Positions 6,751 through 14,391 of a stretch of 64,000 bases of DNA are shown here, piece after piece. The stretch's first letter is position 1; the number at the start of each line of letters is the position of its first letter. The notes beneath the pieces were generated by a model that was given only the letters and a program-made list of their open reading frames with translations, was not told the origin of the DNA and made no database searches. Origin of the DNA: DASQGA01 sp038209555 (GTDB lineage: Bacteria; Actinomycetota; Thermoleophilia; Gaiellales; Gaiellaceae); the NCBI GenBank assembly GCA_038209555.1, contig JBBQXP010000001.1, positions 1 through 64,000 of the forward strand, given 5' to 3'. Position numbers and translations under genes: made by a program.

Positions 6751-8625
6751 ATGGCGACGACCGCCGGCGACACCGGCACGAACCGCATCGAAGCACAGCT
6801 CAAGAGCCTCCCGGCAAAACCGGGCGTGTACCTCTTTCGAGATGCGAAGGACAGTGTTCTTTACGTAGGGAAGGCGGCGTCGCTCCGCCCCCGCGTCCGG
6901 TCGTATTTTCGCGGCGGCGACACTCGACTCGGGCTCGACCGGATGGTCGAGAGGGTGGAGCGCATCGAGGTCATCCTCACGCAATCGGCCGGCGAGGCGC
7001 TCCACCTCGAGCAGAACCTGATCAAGCGGCACCGGCCGCCGTTCAACGTCCGGCTCCGGGATGACAAGTCCTATCCCTACATCGCCGTCACCGTCGGCGA
7101 CGACTATCCACGCGTCATGTTCACGCGAGAGCGCCACCGGCGCGGGGTCGTCTACTTCGGCCCCTACTCCTCCGCGAAGAAGCTGCGCGAGACGCTCGAC
7201 GTGCTGAACCGCGTCTTTCCGTATCGGCCCTGCGAAGGCCCTCAGCCGGGGCGGCACTCGGGGATCCCGTGCCTCGACTACCACATCGATCGCTGCCTGG
7301 CGCCGTGCGTCGGCTACGTCTCGAAGGAGGCCTACGGAGCGGTGATTGACGGGGTGATCGAGTTCCTCTCCGGAGATACCGAGCCGACCCTCCGGGCGCT
7401 CGAGAACCGGATGAACGAGGCCGCGGAGGCGCAACGGTTCGAGGAGGCTGCTCGGTACCGAAACCGCCTCTTCGCGGTCCGGCACTTGGCCGAGCGCCAG
7501 GCGGCGGACAAGAAGGCGATCGGGACCGTTGACGTGCTCGGCATCGCGGCTCGGGGCGAACAAGGGGCGGTGCAGGTCTTCCCGCTCCGCGGCGGCCGGC
7601 TCGTGGATCGTCACAGCTTTCATCTCGAGAACGTCTCGGGCCAGGACGAGGATGCGCTGCTCGAGGCGTTCTGCCTCGAGTACTACGGCAGCGCGCCAAG
7701 CGTCCCGCCACTCATCGTCTTGCCGCCGGATGCGCGCCCCAACGAGGCGCTCGAGGAGTTCCTCTCCGAACGGCGTGGCTCGCAGGTCGAGGTCAGGCCC
7801 GCCCAGCGCGGTGAGAAGCGCCGGCTGGCGGAGCTGGCCCGCCAGAACGCCGAGCTTGCCCTCGAGCAGGACGCCGCCGACTCCGAGCGGAAGCGGACCC
7901 GCCGCATCGAGGCCCTCGAGGAGCTGCGCGAGTGCCTGAACCTCGAGAGCCTGCCGCTTCGGATCGAGTGCTTCGACATCTCGAACATTCAGGAGGAGTC
8001 GCCGGTCGGCTCCATGGTGGTCTTCCAGGACGCGATCGCCAAGAAGGCGCACTACCGGAAGTTTGGCGTCCGTCACGCAGAGGGGCAGGACGACTTCGCG
8101 ATGATGGGCGAGGTGGTCTCGAGGCGGTTCGCGCGCCTCCGGCCTGCGAGCGACCCGGTCGACTACGACGAGAGCTTCGGCTCGACGCCGAACCTGGTCG
8201 TGATCGACGGCGGCAAGGGACAGCTCTCTGCAGCACTTGCCGCGATGCAGGCCTACGACCTTCCTCGCGTGGCCGTGATCTCGCTCGCAAAGCGTGAAGA
8301 AGAGGTCTTCGTGCCGGGCCAGCCCGACCCGATCCGTCTCGAGCCAGGATCGCCAGGCCTACAGCTCCTACAGCGCATCCGGGACGAGGCGCATCGCTTC
8401 GCGCTCGGCTTCCACCGGCAGCGCCGCGACTCCCGCTCGCGCGAATCGATTCTGGATGCGCTTCCCGGCGTCGGTCCTTCGCGCAAGCGCGCGCTGATCC
8501 GCCACTTCGGCTCGACCGAGCGGTTGCTGGAAGCCACGCCGGAAGATCTGGAGGGTGTTCCGGGCGTCCCGGCGAAAACCGGGCGTCAGATCTATGCCGC
8601 CCTCCACAGGGCCGGGGGCGCGTAG
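6751..8625 (+). CDS. uvrC: Excinuclease ABC subunit C
   Basis: UvrC makes the dual incisions in nucleotide excision repair with UvrA and UvrB. Domains in order: N-terminal GIY-YIG nuclease (KPGVYLFRDAKDSVLYVGKA near residues 15-35); the Cys-rich insertion (CLDYHIDRCLAPCVGY); the UVR/UvrB-interacting motif (RFEEAARYRNRLFAVRHLAE); the RNase H-like nuclease (RIECFDISNIQEESPVGSMV, HYRKFGVRHAEGQDDF, VVIDGGKGQLSAAL, DEAHRFALGFHRQRRD); and C-terminal helix-hairpin-helix (LDALPGVGPSRKRALIRHFG). At 624 residues it is normal length and intact. ATG 6751 is preferred over upstream in-frame ATG 6676 because homology begins just after it and TACGCT precedes it by 6 nt. It is convergent with the membrane gene ending at 8633. 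Confidence 0.96.
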   Translation: MATTAGDTGTNRIEAQLKSLPAKPGVYLFRDAKDSVLYVGKAASLRPRVRSYFRGGDTRLGLDRMVERVERIEVILTQSAGEALHLEQNLIKRHRPPFNVRLRDDKSYPYIAVTVGDDYPRVMFTRERHRRGVVYFGPYSSAKKLRETLDVLNRVFPYRPCEGPQPGRHSGIPCLDYHIDRCLAPCVGYVSKEAYGAVIDGVIEFLSGDTEPTLRALENRMNEAAEAQRFEEAARYRNRLFAVRHLAERQAADKKAIGTVDVLGIAARGEQGAVQVFPLRGGRLVDRHSFHLENVSGQDEDALLEAFCLEYYGSAPSVPPLIVLPPDARPNEALEEFLSERRGSQVEVRPAQRGEKRRLAELARQNAELALEQDAADSERKRTRRIEALEELRECLNLESLPLRIECFDISNIQEESPVGSMVVFQDAIAKKAHYRKFGVRHAEGQDDFAMMGEVVSRRFARLRPASDPVDYDESFGSTPNLVVIDGGKGQLSAALAAMQAYDLPRVAVISLAKREEEVFVPGQPDPIRLEPGSPGLQLLQRIRDEAHRFALGFHRQRRDSRSRESILDALPGVGPSRKRALIRHFGSTERLLEATPEDLEGVPGVPAKTGRQIYAALHRAGGA

Positions 8626-8632
8626 GCCTACG

Positions 8633-9996
8633 CTAGTTCTGGGACAAGAGCCAGAGGCCGGAGACGGTGTAGAGGACCATCAGCGCCAGCAGTGGAATCT
8701 GGGCACGCACCGCGCGCTCCGGGGTTCCCGCGACGGTGAGGGCGCGGTCGTGTGCGAGGGCGAGTCCGAGGACGTGCCCGCCCACGAGCGCGGCCACCTG
8801 CACGTACCAGATCGTGTTGGGCGAGAGGGGAGCGATGTTCGGACGGAAGTCGGCGGTGTCGAATAGGTCCCAGCCGCGGCCCAGGGGATCTGAGGCGAGC
8901 GTGATCGCAACCTGTCCCTGGACGAGCAAGAGCGAGAAGTAGTGGGAGACGGCATAGGCCGCCGCGATCGGAATCAGGCTGCCCAGGTAGAGGTCAGCAT
9001 GGTCTTCTTGCGTACCAGACCTCCTGCGGGAGAGCTCGACGGCGCCAAGGTAGGCCAGGGCCACGAACGCGATCGCGAGGCCGAGCCCGGCCACGTTCAG
9101 CAGCGTGCCGGTCAAGGCAAAGTGGTCGACCGAGACGGCAGCGAGGGATGCGCGCCGGACCTGCCACCAGACAGTCCGGCTGAACCCGTCGAAGGCGACA
9201 GAACCGAGCATGACGGCGACGAAGGCAATCGAGCCCGTCGGGCGCGCCGGAAGGCCAGGCCCACGAGAGGCGGGCGCGCGATGATCTTCCGGCGGTCCTC
9301 GCGCTCACGGACGGCAAACGGGGCCATGCGGGCGAGGAAGCCGAAATAGGCCGTGAACGCCTCGCCGTTCGGGAACCAGGCGGCTCGCCCGAACGTCGCA
9401 GCCCCCATCCAGGTTACGGCCGAGTAGATGACGATCGCCAAACCGAGTGACCTCGGAGCGGCCGGGTTCCAGTACGCAAGCTCGAGGGCCGCATAGAGGA
9501 AGAGGAAGAATGCCGCCGGCCAGCGTCCGAGCCGCGCCGGATACTCGGCTCCCGAGCCGGTCTCGAGACCGAGCCGGTCCAGCACCCAAGACAGCGCGTC
9601 CGCGGCCGCTTTCCAGGGATTCAGCACCGGCCACACGTCTCCCAAGAGGACGACGACGGGTACGAGACCGAGCCAGAAGACGACGTAGATGAACGTCGGG
9701 GTGATATTCCGGCTCGGCGAGGTGTCGCCTACGAACGCGGCCACGGTCACGAGCACGAGCAGGCCGAACGACATCGCCCCGAGCGCGATACGCAGTGCGC
9801 GGGACAGGAGCGCCGTCTGGAGCCACTCCGGCAGGCGATGGTCCCAGTCCTCCCGTTCCAGAAGCGGTCGCCTCCAGAGGACGCCCAGCGCGACAAACGA
9901 AACCAAGAGGACTAGAGCCGCCCCCCAGCCGAACAGCCACGCGGGCACCGGAAGGTCTTTGATCCCCCCGATCCCGTGTGCAAAGAGCACCGTCAA
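8633..9996 (-). pseudogene. Large polytopic membrane protein (family often annotated fenitrothion hydrolase), frameshifted
   Basis: The combined product is about 450 residues with some ten to twelve membrane spans, beginning FAHGIGGIKDLPVPAWLFGW and ending PLLALMVLYTVSGLWLLSQN. The frame changes once near 9230-9255: the N-terminal frame stops making sense after KIIARPPLVGLAFRR, and the next frame picks up with TGSIAFVAVMLGSVAFDG. By architecture and by its partner (a small cupredoxin-like gene directly upstream), it resembles an actinobacterial membrane family labelled fenitrothion hydrolase in databases; that name is probably not informative. The start may be TTG 9996, overlapping the upstream stop, or GTG 9990. 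A true frameshift would leave the membrane protein split. A one-base sequence error is the simpler explanation. Confidence 0.55.
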
Positions 9997-10436
9997 GGAT
10001 TGACGCGAAGCTCGGCGATTTGAATCGCCCGGCTCTCGAGCTCCACGTCGAAGCGCCCGGGCACGGATGCTTCGAACGAGATTCGGGCCGGCGAGCCCGG
10101 TGCCACGTCAGCCATGAGGTCGTACCCGTGGACGTGGACCTCGTCGGCGACGTCGGAGCTCACGATCAGTGTCACGCGCTGACCCCGCTCGATCGTGACT
10201 CTGCGGATCGAGCCCGATCCGTCTCCCCGCGCTTGGATTCGTACGCGGACGGCGCTGGAGGCCTCCGCCGTGGTCGTAGCGCCGGTCTCGGTGTCGGTGG
10301 ACGTGGAGGTGGCCGTCTCGCTGGTAGTCGTGGCGGATTGCGTCGGTTGCTCATCGGCCGGCCGAAGCAGAAGAAAGAGGACGACGGCTGCGAGCACCGT
10401 GGCCGCCAGCAGAGCGAGCCTGGCCCGAGATCCCAC
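9993..10436 (-). CDS. Membrane-anchored cupredoxin-like protein (147 aa)
   Basis: An N-terminal signal-anchor (LALLAATVLAAVVLFLLL) is followed by a Thr/Ser-rich linker (about residues 30-62) and a beta-rich domain (IRRVTIERGQRVTLIVSSDV, ADEVHVHGYD, GRFDVELESRAIQIAELRV). The VHVHGYD segment matches the cupredoxin/EfeO-like fold, in which His could be a metal ligand. I see no Cys for a classical type 1 copper site, so copper binding is uncertain. It lies outside the membrane. Its TGA stop overlaps the start of the large membrane protein gene, indicating a two-gene unit. GTG 10436 is preceded by GATAAT with a 7-nt gap, so the operon is probably leaderless. Confidence 0.65.
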   Translation of the reverse strand: MGSRARLALLAATVLAAVVLFLLLRPADEQPTQSATTTSETATSTSTDTETGATTTAEASSAVRVRIQARGDGSGSIRRVTIERGQRVTLIVSSDVADEVHVHGYDLMADVAPGSPARISFEASVPGRFDVELESRAIQIAELRVNP

Positions 10437-10514
10437 GCCCGGGATTATCCGGATGGGTCGGAGGAGGGGCGGAAGGTCGCACCACGCCCGTCCTACTTTT
10501 GCCCGCGCACGCGC

Positions 10515-10520
10515 TAGCCT
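10515..10520 (+). promoter_or_regulatory. Putative -10 element TAGCCT for the acetyltransferase
   Basis: TAGCCT ends 6 nt before GTG 10527, the same geometry as other predicted leaderless genes in this window. Confidence 0.35.
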
Positions 10521-10526
10521 CGGGCC

Positions 10527-10962
10527 GTGAAGATCCGACCGGTAGAGCCCGGCGATACCGAGGACGTGGCGGACGTGTTCCTGTCCGCGCTCGCCGGGAT
10601 GACGTATCTGCCCGACCTCTACACCGATGCGGAGACGCGCACCTTCATCCGGGATGTACTTCTGCCCAACAACGAGGTGTGGGTCGCCGAGCAGGCTCGG
10701 CGAAGATGTTCTCAGACACCTCTGGGTGGAGCCGGAGGCGCAAAACCGAGGCGTCGGGACGGCACTGCTTGCCCTGGCGAAGGAGCGTCGCCCGAAGGGA
10801 CTGCAGCTCAGCGTGTTCCAGAAGAACGTTGGTGCACGTCGCTTTTACGAGCGGCACGGGTTCACACTTGCGGAGCTAACCGACAGTCGTGACAACGAAG
10901 AACGTGAGCCGGACGCGCGCTACGAGTGGCGGCCGGGGCGACGCTCCGCCAATCAGTCTTAG
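10527..10962 (+). pseudogene. GNAT-family N-acetyltransferase, frameshift plus internal deletion
   Basis: The first frame reads MKIRPVEPGDTEDVADVFLS and on to NNEVWVAEQ. The next frame then continues ALGEDVLRHLWVEP-like sequence, EAQNRGVGTALLALAKE (acetyl-CoA loop Q-x-x-G-x-G/A), QLSVFQKNVGARRFYERHGF and a C-terminal strand. Between WVAEQ (about 10692) and LGEDVLRHL (about 10705) the family usually has several residues more (a turn and the start of a beta strand), so a short deletion as well as a frame change is likely. As sequenced no single frame encodes a working enzyme. The substrate cannot be predicted. The 3' end overlaps the convergent pruA stop. Confidence 0.75.
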
Positions 10963-12602
10963 ATCGCGCCCTCGTCTCGCATGAACGGGTAGCGGTAGTC
11001 CTTCGGCGGGATGAACGTTTCCTTGATGGTGCGTGGGCTCACCCAGCGGATGAGATTCCACATCGAACCGGCCTTGTCATTCGTCCCCGAGGCCCTCGCG
11101 CCGCCGAACGGTTGCTGGCCTACGACGGCGCCGGTCGGCTTGTCGTTCACGTAGAAGTTTCCGGCTGTGTAGCGGAGCGCTTCGCCTGCCTCGACGACCG
11201 CCTCGCGCTCCTCTGCGAAGACCGAGCCGGTGAGTGCGTACGGGGCCGTCGAGTCGACGAGCTCGAGCGCCTGCTCGTACTCGTTCTCCGGGTAGACGTA
11301 CGCGGTGACCAGAGGGCCGAAGAGCTCGTCGCGGAGAAGTCTGAAATTCGGGTCTTCCGTCTCGATCACGGTCGGCTCGACGAAATAGCCCTCGCTGTCG
11401 TCGGTCCCGCCCCCGACGAGCACCTTCGTGCGCCTGTGCTTCTTCGCCTCCTCGATCGCCGCGCGCTGCGTCTCGAAGGACTTCGCATCGATGACCGCGC
11501 CCATGAAGTTTGAGAAGTCGGAGACGTCGCCCATCTTGATCGTCCCGACCTCCTCGACCAGACGCTCGCGGATCTCCGGCCACAGGTTCGACGGCATGTA
11601 GAGCCGCGAGGCCGCGGAGCACTTCTGCCCCTGGTACTCGAAGGAGCCCCGGACGATTGCGGCCGCGACACTCTCCGGATCCGCGGAGCGGTGCGCGACG
11701 ATGAAGTCCTTGCCGCCGGTCTCCCCGACGATGCGCGGGTAGTTCCGGTAGCCGGCGATGTTCTCGCCGACGGTCTTCCACATGCCCTGGAACACCGGAG
11801 TCGAGCCGGTGAAGTGGATGCCGGCCAGGTGCTCGCTCGCGAGCGCGGCATCCCCGACGTCCGCCCCCGAGCCGTAGACGAGGTTGATGACGCCCGGGGG
11901 GAGCCCGGCTTCCTGGAACAGACGCATGAGGTAATGGGCAGAAACCATGGCGGTCGACGCCGGCTTCCAGATGAGGGTGTTTCCCATCAGAGCGGCGGAC
12001 GAAGGCAGGTTGCCGGCGATCGCGGTGAAGTTGAACGGGGTCACCGCGAAGACGAAGCCCTCGAGCGGGCGGTATTCCATCCGGTTCCAGACGCCCGGCG
12101 ACGACATCGGCTGCTCCTCGTAGATCCGCAGCATGAAGCCGACGTTGAAGCGCAGGAAGTCGATCAGCTCGCAGGCGGCGTCGATCTCCGCCTGGTGGGC
12201 GGTCTTCGACTGGCCGAGCATCGTCGCCGCGTTCAGCGTGTCGCGCCAGGGACCCGCCAGGAGCTCCGCGGCCCGGAGGAAGACGGCTGCCCGCTCCTCC
12301 CACGGGAGGCGATGCCAGTCCTGCCAAGCCTCTCCGGCCGCGTCCACGGCGCGGTCGACCTCCGCCGCGCCGCCCTGGTGGACGTCCGCGAGCACGTGAG
12401 CCTTCGCGTGCGGCATCACGGCCTCGCGCGTCTTCCCCGTCTCGACCTCCTCGCCGCCGATGACGAGGGGGATCTCGAGTCGCTCACCCTTCATCTGCTC
12501 GAGGCGTACCCTCAGGCTTTCCCGCTCGGGCGAGCCGGGTGCGTAGTCCCGGGCGGGCTCGTTGACGGCTCTGGGAGGACGGAAGGTCCCGGGGGTGCTC
12601 AC
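10959..12602 (-). CDS. pruA: L-glutamate gamma-semialdehyde dehydrogenase (1-pyrroline-5-carboxylate dehydrogenase)
   Basis: This NAD-dependent enzyme converts glutamate semialdehyde to glutamate, the last step of proline catabolism. The 547-residue length fits the stand-alone P5CDH group 1. Seen in the sequence: the RDYAPGSPERESLRVRLEQM N-terminal region typical of the family, the cofactor-fold GNTLIWKPASTAMVSAHYLM, GETGGKDFIVAHRSADPES, catalytic Cys in YQGQKCSAASRLYMP, and the C-terminal QQPFGGARASGTNDKAGS. The GTG start at 12602 was chosen because the protein aligns from there and a strong -10 (TACAAT) lies 8 nt upstream, only 20 bp from the divergent ogt gene. No proline dehydrogenase gene is in the window. 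Confidence 0.95.
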   Translation of the reverse strand: MSTPGTFRPPRAVNEPARDYAPGSPERESLRVRLEQMKGERLEIPLVIGGEEVETGKTREAVMPHAKAHVLADVHQGGAAEVDRAVDAAGEAWQDWHRLPWEERAAVFLRAAELLAGPWRDTLNAATMLGQSKTAHQAEIDAACELIDFLRFNVGFMLRIYEEQPMSSPGVWNRMEYRPLEGFVFAVTPFNFTAIAGNLPSSAALMGNTLIWKPASTAMVSAHYLMRLFQEAGLPPGVINLVYGSGADVGDAALASEHLAGIHFTGSTPVFQGMWKTVGENIAGYRNYPRIVGETGGKDFIVAHRSADPESVAAAIVRGSFEYQGQKCSAASRLYMPSNLWPEIRERLVEEVGTIKMGDVSDFSNFMGAVIDAKSFETQRAAIEEAKKHRRTKVLVGGGTDDSEGYFVEPTVIETEDPNFRLLRDELFGPLVTAYVYPENEYEQALELVDSTAPYALTGSVFAEEREAVVEAGEALRYTAGNFYVNDKPTGAVVGQQPFGGARASGTNDKAGSMWNLIRWVSPRTIKETFIPPKDYRYPFMRDEGAI

Positions 12603-12611
12603 GGACCGGCA

Positions 12612-12617
12612 TTGTAT
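12612..12617 (-). promoter_or_regulatory. -10 element TACAAT in the 20-bp pruA/ogt divergent gap
   Basis: The start codons of pruA (GTG 12602) and ogt (GTG 12623) point away from each other with only 20 bp between them. On the minus strand TACAAT ends 8 nt before the pruA GTG. On the plus strand the same bases give a weaker ATTGTA or TTGTAT. There is no space for untranslated leaders, so both transcripts are probably leaderless and the promoters overlap. Confidence 0.6.
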
Positions 12618-12622
12618 TTCGG

Positions 12623-13096
12623 GTGCAGGTGCAGCCGTACGAAGTGCCGGGCTGGGGCGTCGGTGAGCTCTGGCTCGAGGGCGGGACGCTCGTCTACCAC
12701 GAGCTCCCGCGAGCCGCGCCACCGCCAGCGGTGGGAACCCGGGAGGCGCCCGCTCTCCTGGAGCTGGTAGAGGCGTACTTCGCAGGCCGGCCGGTCGCCT
12801 TCGACGAGGTCGAACTGGAGCTCGAGTGGTGCACGCCCTTCCAGCGAGCGGTAGCCGAGGCGCTCCGGCGCGTTCCGTACGGCGAGACCCTCACCTATGG
12901 AGAGCTGGCGATTGCGGCCGGGTACCCGAACGCATACAGGGCCGCGGGGACGTTCTGTGCCGCGAACCGCTTCCCGCTCGTTCTGCCGTGCCATCGCGTC
13001 GTCTCGGCCGCCGGGATCGGCTCCTACGGTTCCCTCGGGAGCGGCTACAAGCGACGACTGCTCGCGCTCGAAGGGGTGTCCCTTGACGCTCTCTGA
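12623..13096 (+). CDS. ogt: Methylated-DNA--protein-cysteine methyltransferase
   Basis: A suicide repair protein that removes alkyl groups from O6-alkylguanine. Length is 157 residues. The active-site motif LPCHRVV with its acceptor Cys is present near residue 120, and the helix-turn-helix DNA-binding part (TLTYGELAIAAGYPNAYRAAG) precedes it. The usual N-terminal domain is short. The GTG start at 12623 leaves a 20-bp gap to pruA. The stop overlaps the whiA start by 14 nt, so whiA is likely co-transcribed and coupled, although the functions are unrelated. Confidence 0.93.
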   Translation: MQVQPYEVPGWGVGELWLEGGTLVYHELPRAAPPPAVGTREAPALLELVEAYFAGRPVAFDEVELELEWCTPFQRAVAEALRRVPYGETLTYGELAIAAGYPNAYRAAGTFCAANRFPLVLPCHRVVSAAGIGSYGSLGSGYKRRLLALEGVSLDAL

Positions 13097-14003
13097 CGAG
13101 GTGCGCTCCGAGCTCGCCGCCATCGACCCGGTCAAGCCGTGCTGCCGCCTCGCCGAGCTGTCGGCGCTCGCCCGGACGGCTGGAAGCGTCCACCTTCGCG
13201 GTTCGGGCCGAATCGGGGTCCACCTCGACGTCGCCGGAGCAGCCGTGGCTCGTCGTGCGTTCACGCTGCTGCGCGGCTACGGGGTGGCCTGCGAGATCCG
13301 CACGTTTAGGAGCCGCTCCTTCGAGCGCTCGACACGCTTCCAGCTTCACCTGGGTGACGAGCCCCGCGCCGTCCAAACTCTGAACGAGGCAGGGATCCTC
13401 GATGCCCGCCTCGCCCCACTCGATCGACCGCCACGGCGCGTCGTCTCGCGCTCCTGCTGCCGGGCGGCATACCTTCGAGGGGCGTTCCTCGCCGGCGGTT
13501 CGGTGAACGGCCCTCGCCATGCGCATCTCGAGCTTCGGACGGAGACCGTCGCCGGAGCGGAGCTGCTGGCCGAGCTCGCAGCCCGCGACGAGCTGAGGAT
13601 GACGACACGCGAACGGCGCGGGCACGTGATCGCCTACGCAAAGGGCCTCGAGACGATCACGGACTTGCTCGCGTCGCTCGGCGCCCATGACGCTGCTATC
13701 CGCCTCGGCGAGCGGGCCGTTCTCGGCTCCACCCGCTCGCGCGCGAATCGTCTGGCCAATGCCGACCACGCCAACCTCGTCCGGGCGAGCCGCGCGTCCG
13801 AGGAGCAGGTTCGTGCGATCGAGCGCCTGCGAGCCGAGGGGCGCCTCGAGCAGCTCTCGCCGGACTTGCGCGAGTTGGCGGAGCTACGGGTTCGCCACCG
13901 CTCCCTTTCCCTCCGCGAGCTGGCGTCCCGATGCGGGCCACCGGCGACGAAAGCGAGCGTGCAGCGGCGGCTAGAGCGCCTTCGGCGTCTGGCGGAGAGA
14001 TGA
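13083..14003 (+). CDS. whiA: Sporulation/cell-division transcription factor WhiA
   Basis: WhiA is a DNA-binding protein with an N-terminal LAGLIDADG-like homing-endonuclease fold lacking nuclease function and a C-terminal helix-turn-helix. Here the 306-residue product shows the family opening TLSDEVRSELAAIDPVKPCC, the central CCRAAYLRGAFLAGGSVNGP, the linker VLGSTRSRANRLANADHANL, and the HTH RHRSLSLRELASRCGPP. I chose TTG 13083, where homology begins; it overlaps the 3' end of ogt. In many actinobacteria whiA lies just upstream of the gap-pgk-tpi genes, as here (gap starts 390 bp downstream). Outside sporulating species it acts on growth and division. Confidence 0.93.
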   Translation: MTLSDEVRSELAAIDPVKPCCRLAELSALARTAGSVHLRGSGRIGVHLDVAGAAVARRAFTLLRGYGVACEIRTFRSRSFERSTRFQLHLGDEPRAVQTLNEAGILDARLAPLDRPPRRVVSRSCCRAAYLRGAFLAGGSVNGPRHAHLELRTETVAGAELLAELAARDELRMTTRERRGHVIAYAKGLETITDLLASLGAHDAAIRLGERAVLGSTRSRANRLANADHANLVRASRASEEQVRAIERLRAEGRLEQLSPDLRELAELRVRHRSLSLRELASRCGPPATKASVQRRLERLRRLAER

Positions 14004-14075
14004 GAACTCGACTCACAATGAGGCGCTGTGCCGTCGGGCTGGGCTGGACGGCGCGATGCGTTGTCCTCAGTCGCA

Positions 14076-14096
14076 CTCATATCTCGTCGATATGAG
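14076..14096. repeat. Perfect inverted repeat CTCATATC-N5-GATATGAG
   Basis: Eight-base arms at 14076-14083 and 14089-14096 with a 5-bp centre lie in the whiA-gap intergenic region (14004-14391). It could be an operator for a dimeric regulator or a small hairpin. There is no T-tract, so it is unlikely to be a terminator. The 388-bp region holds no credible gene. Confidence 0.5.
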
Positions 14097-14176
14097 CGCT
14101 CCCTGCGTCCTAGCCTCGCAGCGACCATCGCACCCCGACGACGAGGCCCCATCATGAACCGAGTTCTATGAGCGGG

Positions 14177-14213
14177 CCGGAGGGGAAGCTCCGAGGACGA
14201 CCTCCCCCTCCGG
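14177..14213 (+). terminator. Hairpin with 9-bp stem, probable whiA terminator or attenuator
   Basis: CCGGAGGGG at 14177-14185 pairs with CCCCTCCGG at 14205-14213 and is followed by TTT. The loop is about 19 nt and could fold further. It lies between whiA and the gap promoter, suggesting separation of the two units. Confidence 0.5.
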
Positions 14214-14326
14214 TTTACACCGCGCTCCGGACCTTGGTGTCGGACGGGGTCTGAATCCAACACCGGACGAGCACGGACCCACTCGCGAATGAGTCTGTCA
14301 CATTCCCCGGGCGACTTCATGCATCT

Positions 14327-14357
14327 TTGATCGTAAAAACCATCTGCCGGATACAAT
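14327..14357 (+). promoter_or_regulatory. Putative promoter of gap (TTGATC-19-TACAAT)
   Basis: TTGATC at 14327-14332 and TACAAT at 14352-14357 lie 35 bp before the gap ATG. The 19-bp spacer is long, but the -10 is good. It is the only promoter-like sequence ahead of the glycolytic run. Confidence 0.5.
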
Positions 14358-14391
14358 CGCGCGCCGGATCAGAGCCAGGAGAGGGGATCGG

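Noticed and set aside
6667..8076. 469-codon minus-strand ORF antisense to uvrC
   Set aside because: High-GC codon bias opens long frames opposite real genes. The product has no domain and uvrC is certain on the other strand.
14004..14391. Possible small genes in the whiA-gap gap
   Set aside because: The only short frame (ATG 14093, 21 codons) has no RBS and a composition unlike protein; the region is better explained by the palindrome, hairpin and promoter.
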